Source of the DNA: Alistipes sp. | Lineage (GTDB): Bacteria > Bacteroidota > Bacteroidia > Bacteroidales > Rikenellaceae | Direction of reading: 5' to 3' | NCBI GenBank assembly: GCA_017380275.1 | Contig: JAFOEH010000065.1 | Span: 1 to 6,624, forward strand | DNA length: 6,624 bases | Shown: positions 6,608 through 6,624 of the stretch, one piece after another | Numbering within the stretch: the stretch's first letter is position 1 | Layout of the letters: the number at the start of each line of letters is the position of its first letter | Position numbers and translations under genes: made by a program | The notes under the pieces: generated by a model | The model's input: the letters and a program-made list of their open reading frames with translations, nothing else | Database searches by the model: none | Told to the model about the DNA's origin: nothing

Positions 6608-6624
6608 CTATTATTACACCAGAC

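Overview
The window most likely comes from the Bacteroidales, probably an Alistipes/Rikenellaceae-like gut bacterium. This is inferred from three things. Three genes are preceded by the Bacteroidetes -7 element TAnnTTTG and have no clear Shine-Dalgarno sequence. The coding DNA is moderately GC-rich and sits among AT-rich spacers. The minus-strand gene at the right edge closely resembles the Bacteroidales serine palmitoyltransferase C-terminus, as in sphingolipid-making gut Bacteroidetes. The species cannot be fixed without a search.

Layout: positions 1-414 are an AT-rich spacer with no convincing gene, ending in a promoter. An AraC-family regulator (415-1293) is followed after 13 bp by a radical SAM protein of the COG0731-like group (1307-2077), probably as one transcript. 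A well-formed -33/-7 promoter (2081-2111) then drives dxs (2140-4038), the first enzyme of the MEP isoprenoid pathway. Its stop overlaps the start (TGATG) of a secreted, propeller-like protein of unknown function (4038-4910). On the opposite strand, overlapping that gene tail to tail by 8 bp, lies a lipocalin lipoprotein (4903-5478). Divergent from it, about 50 bp away, is an HD-domain hydrolase (5529-6167), whose last codons form one arm of its own intrinsic terminator. A 110-bp structured intergenic element (6208-6317) fills the gap to the minus-strand 3' end of a serine palmitoyltransferase-like PLP enzyme (6326 onward).

Most of the window is ordinary chromosomal housekeeping and envelope content. 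I see no CRISPR array, phage module or defence system, and no clear new biological system. Three places deserve a second look. One is the abrupt loss of serine palmitoyltransferase similarity about 40 bases from the right edge. Another is the hairpin-rich intergenic repeat candidate. The third is the translational coupling of dxs to an uncharacterised exported protein.
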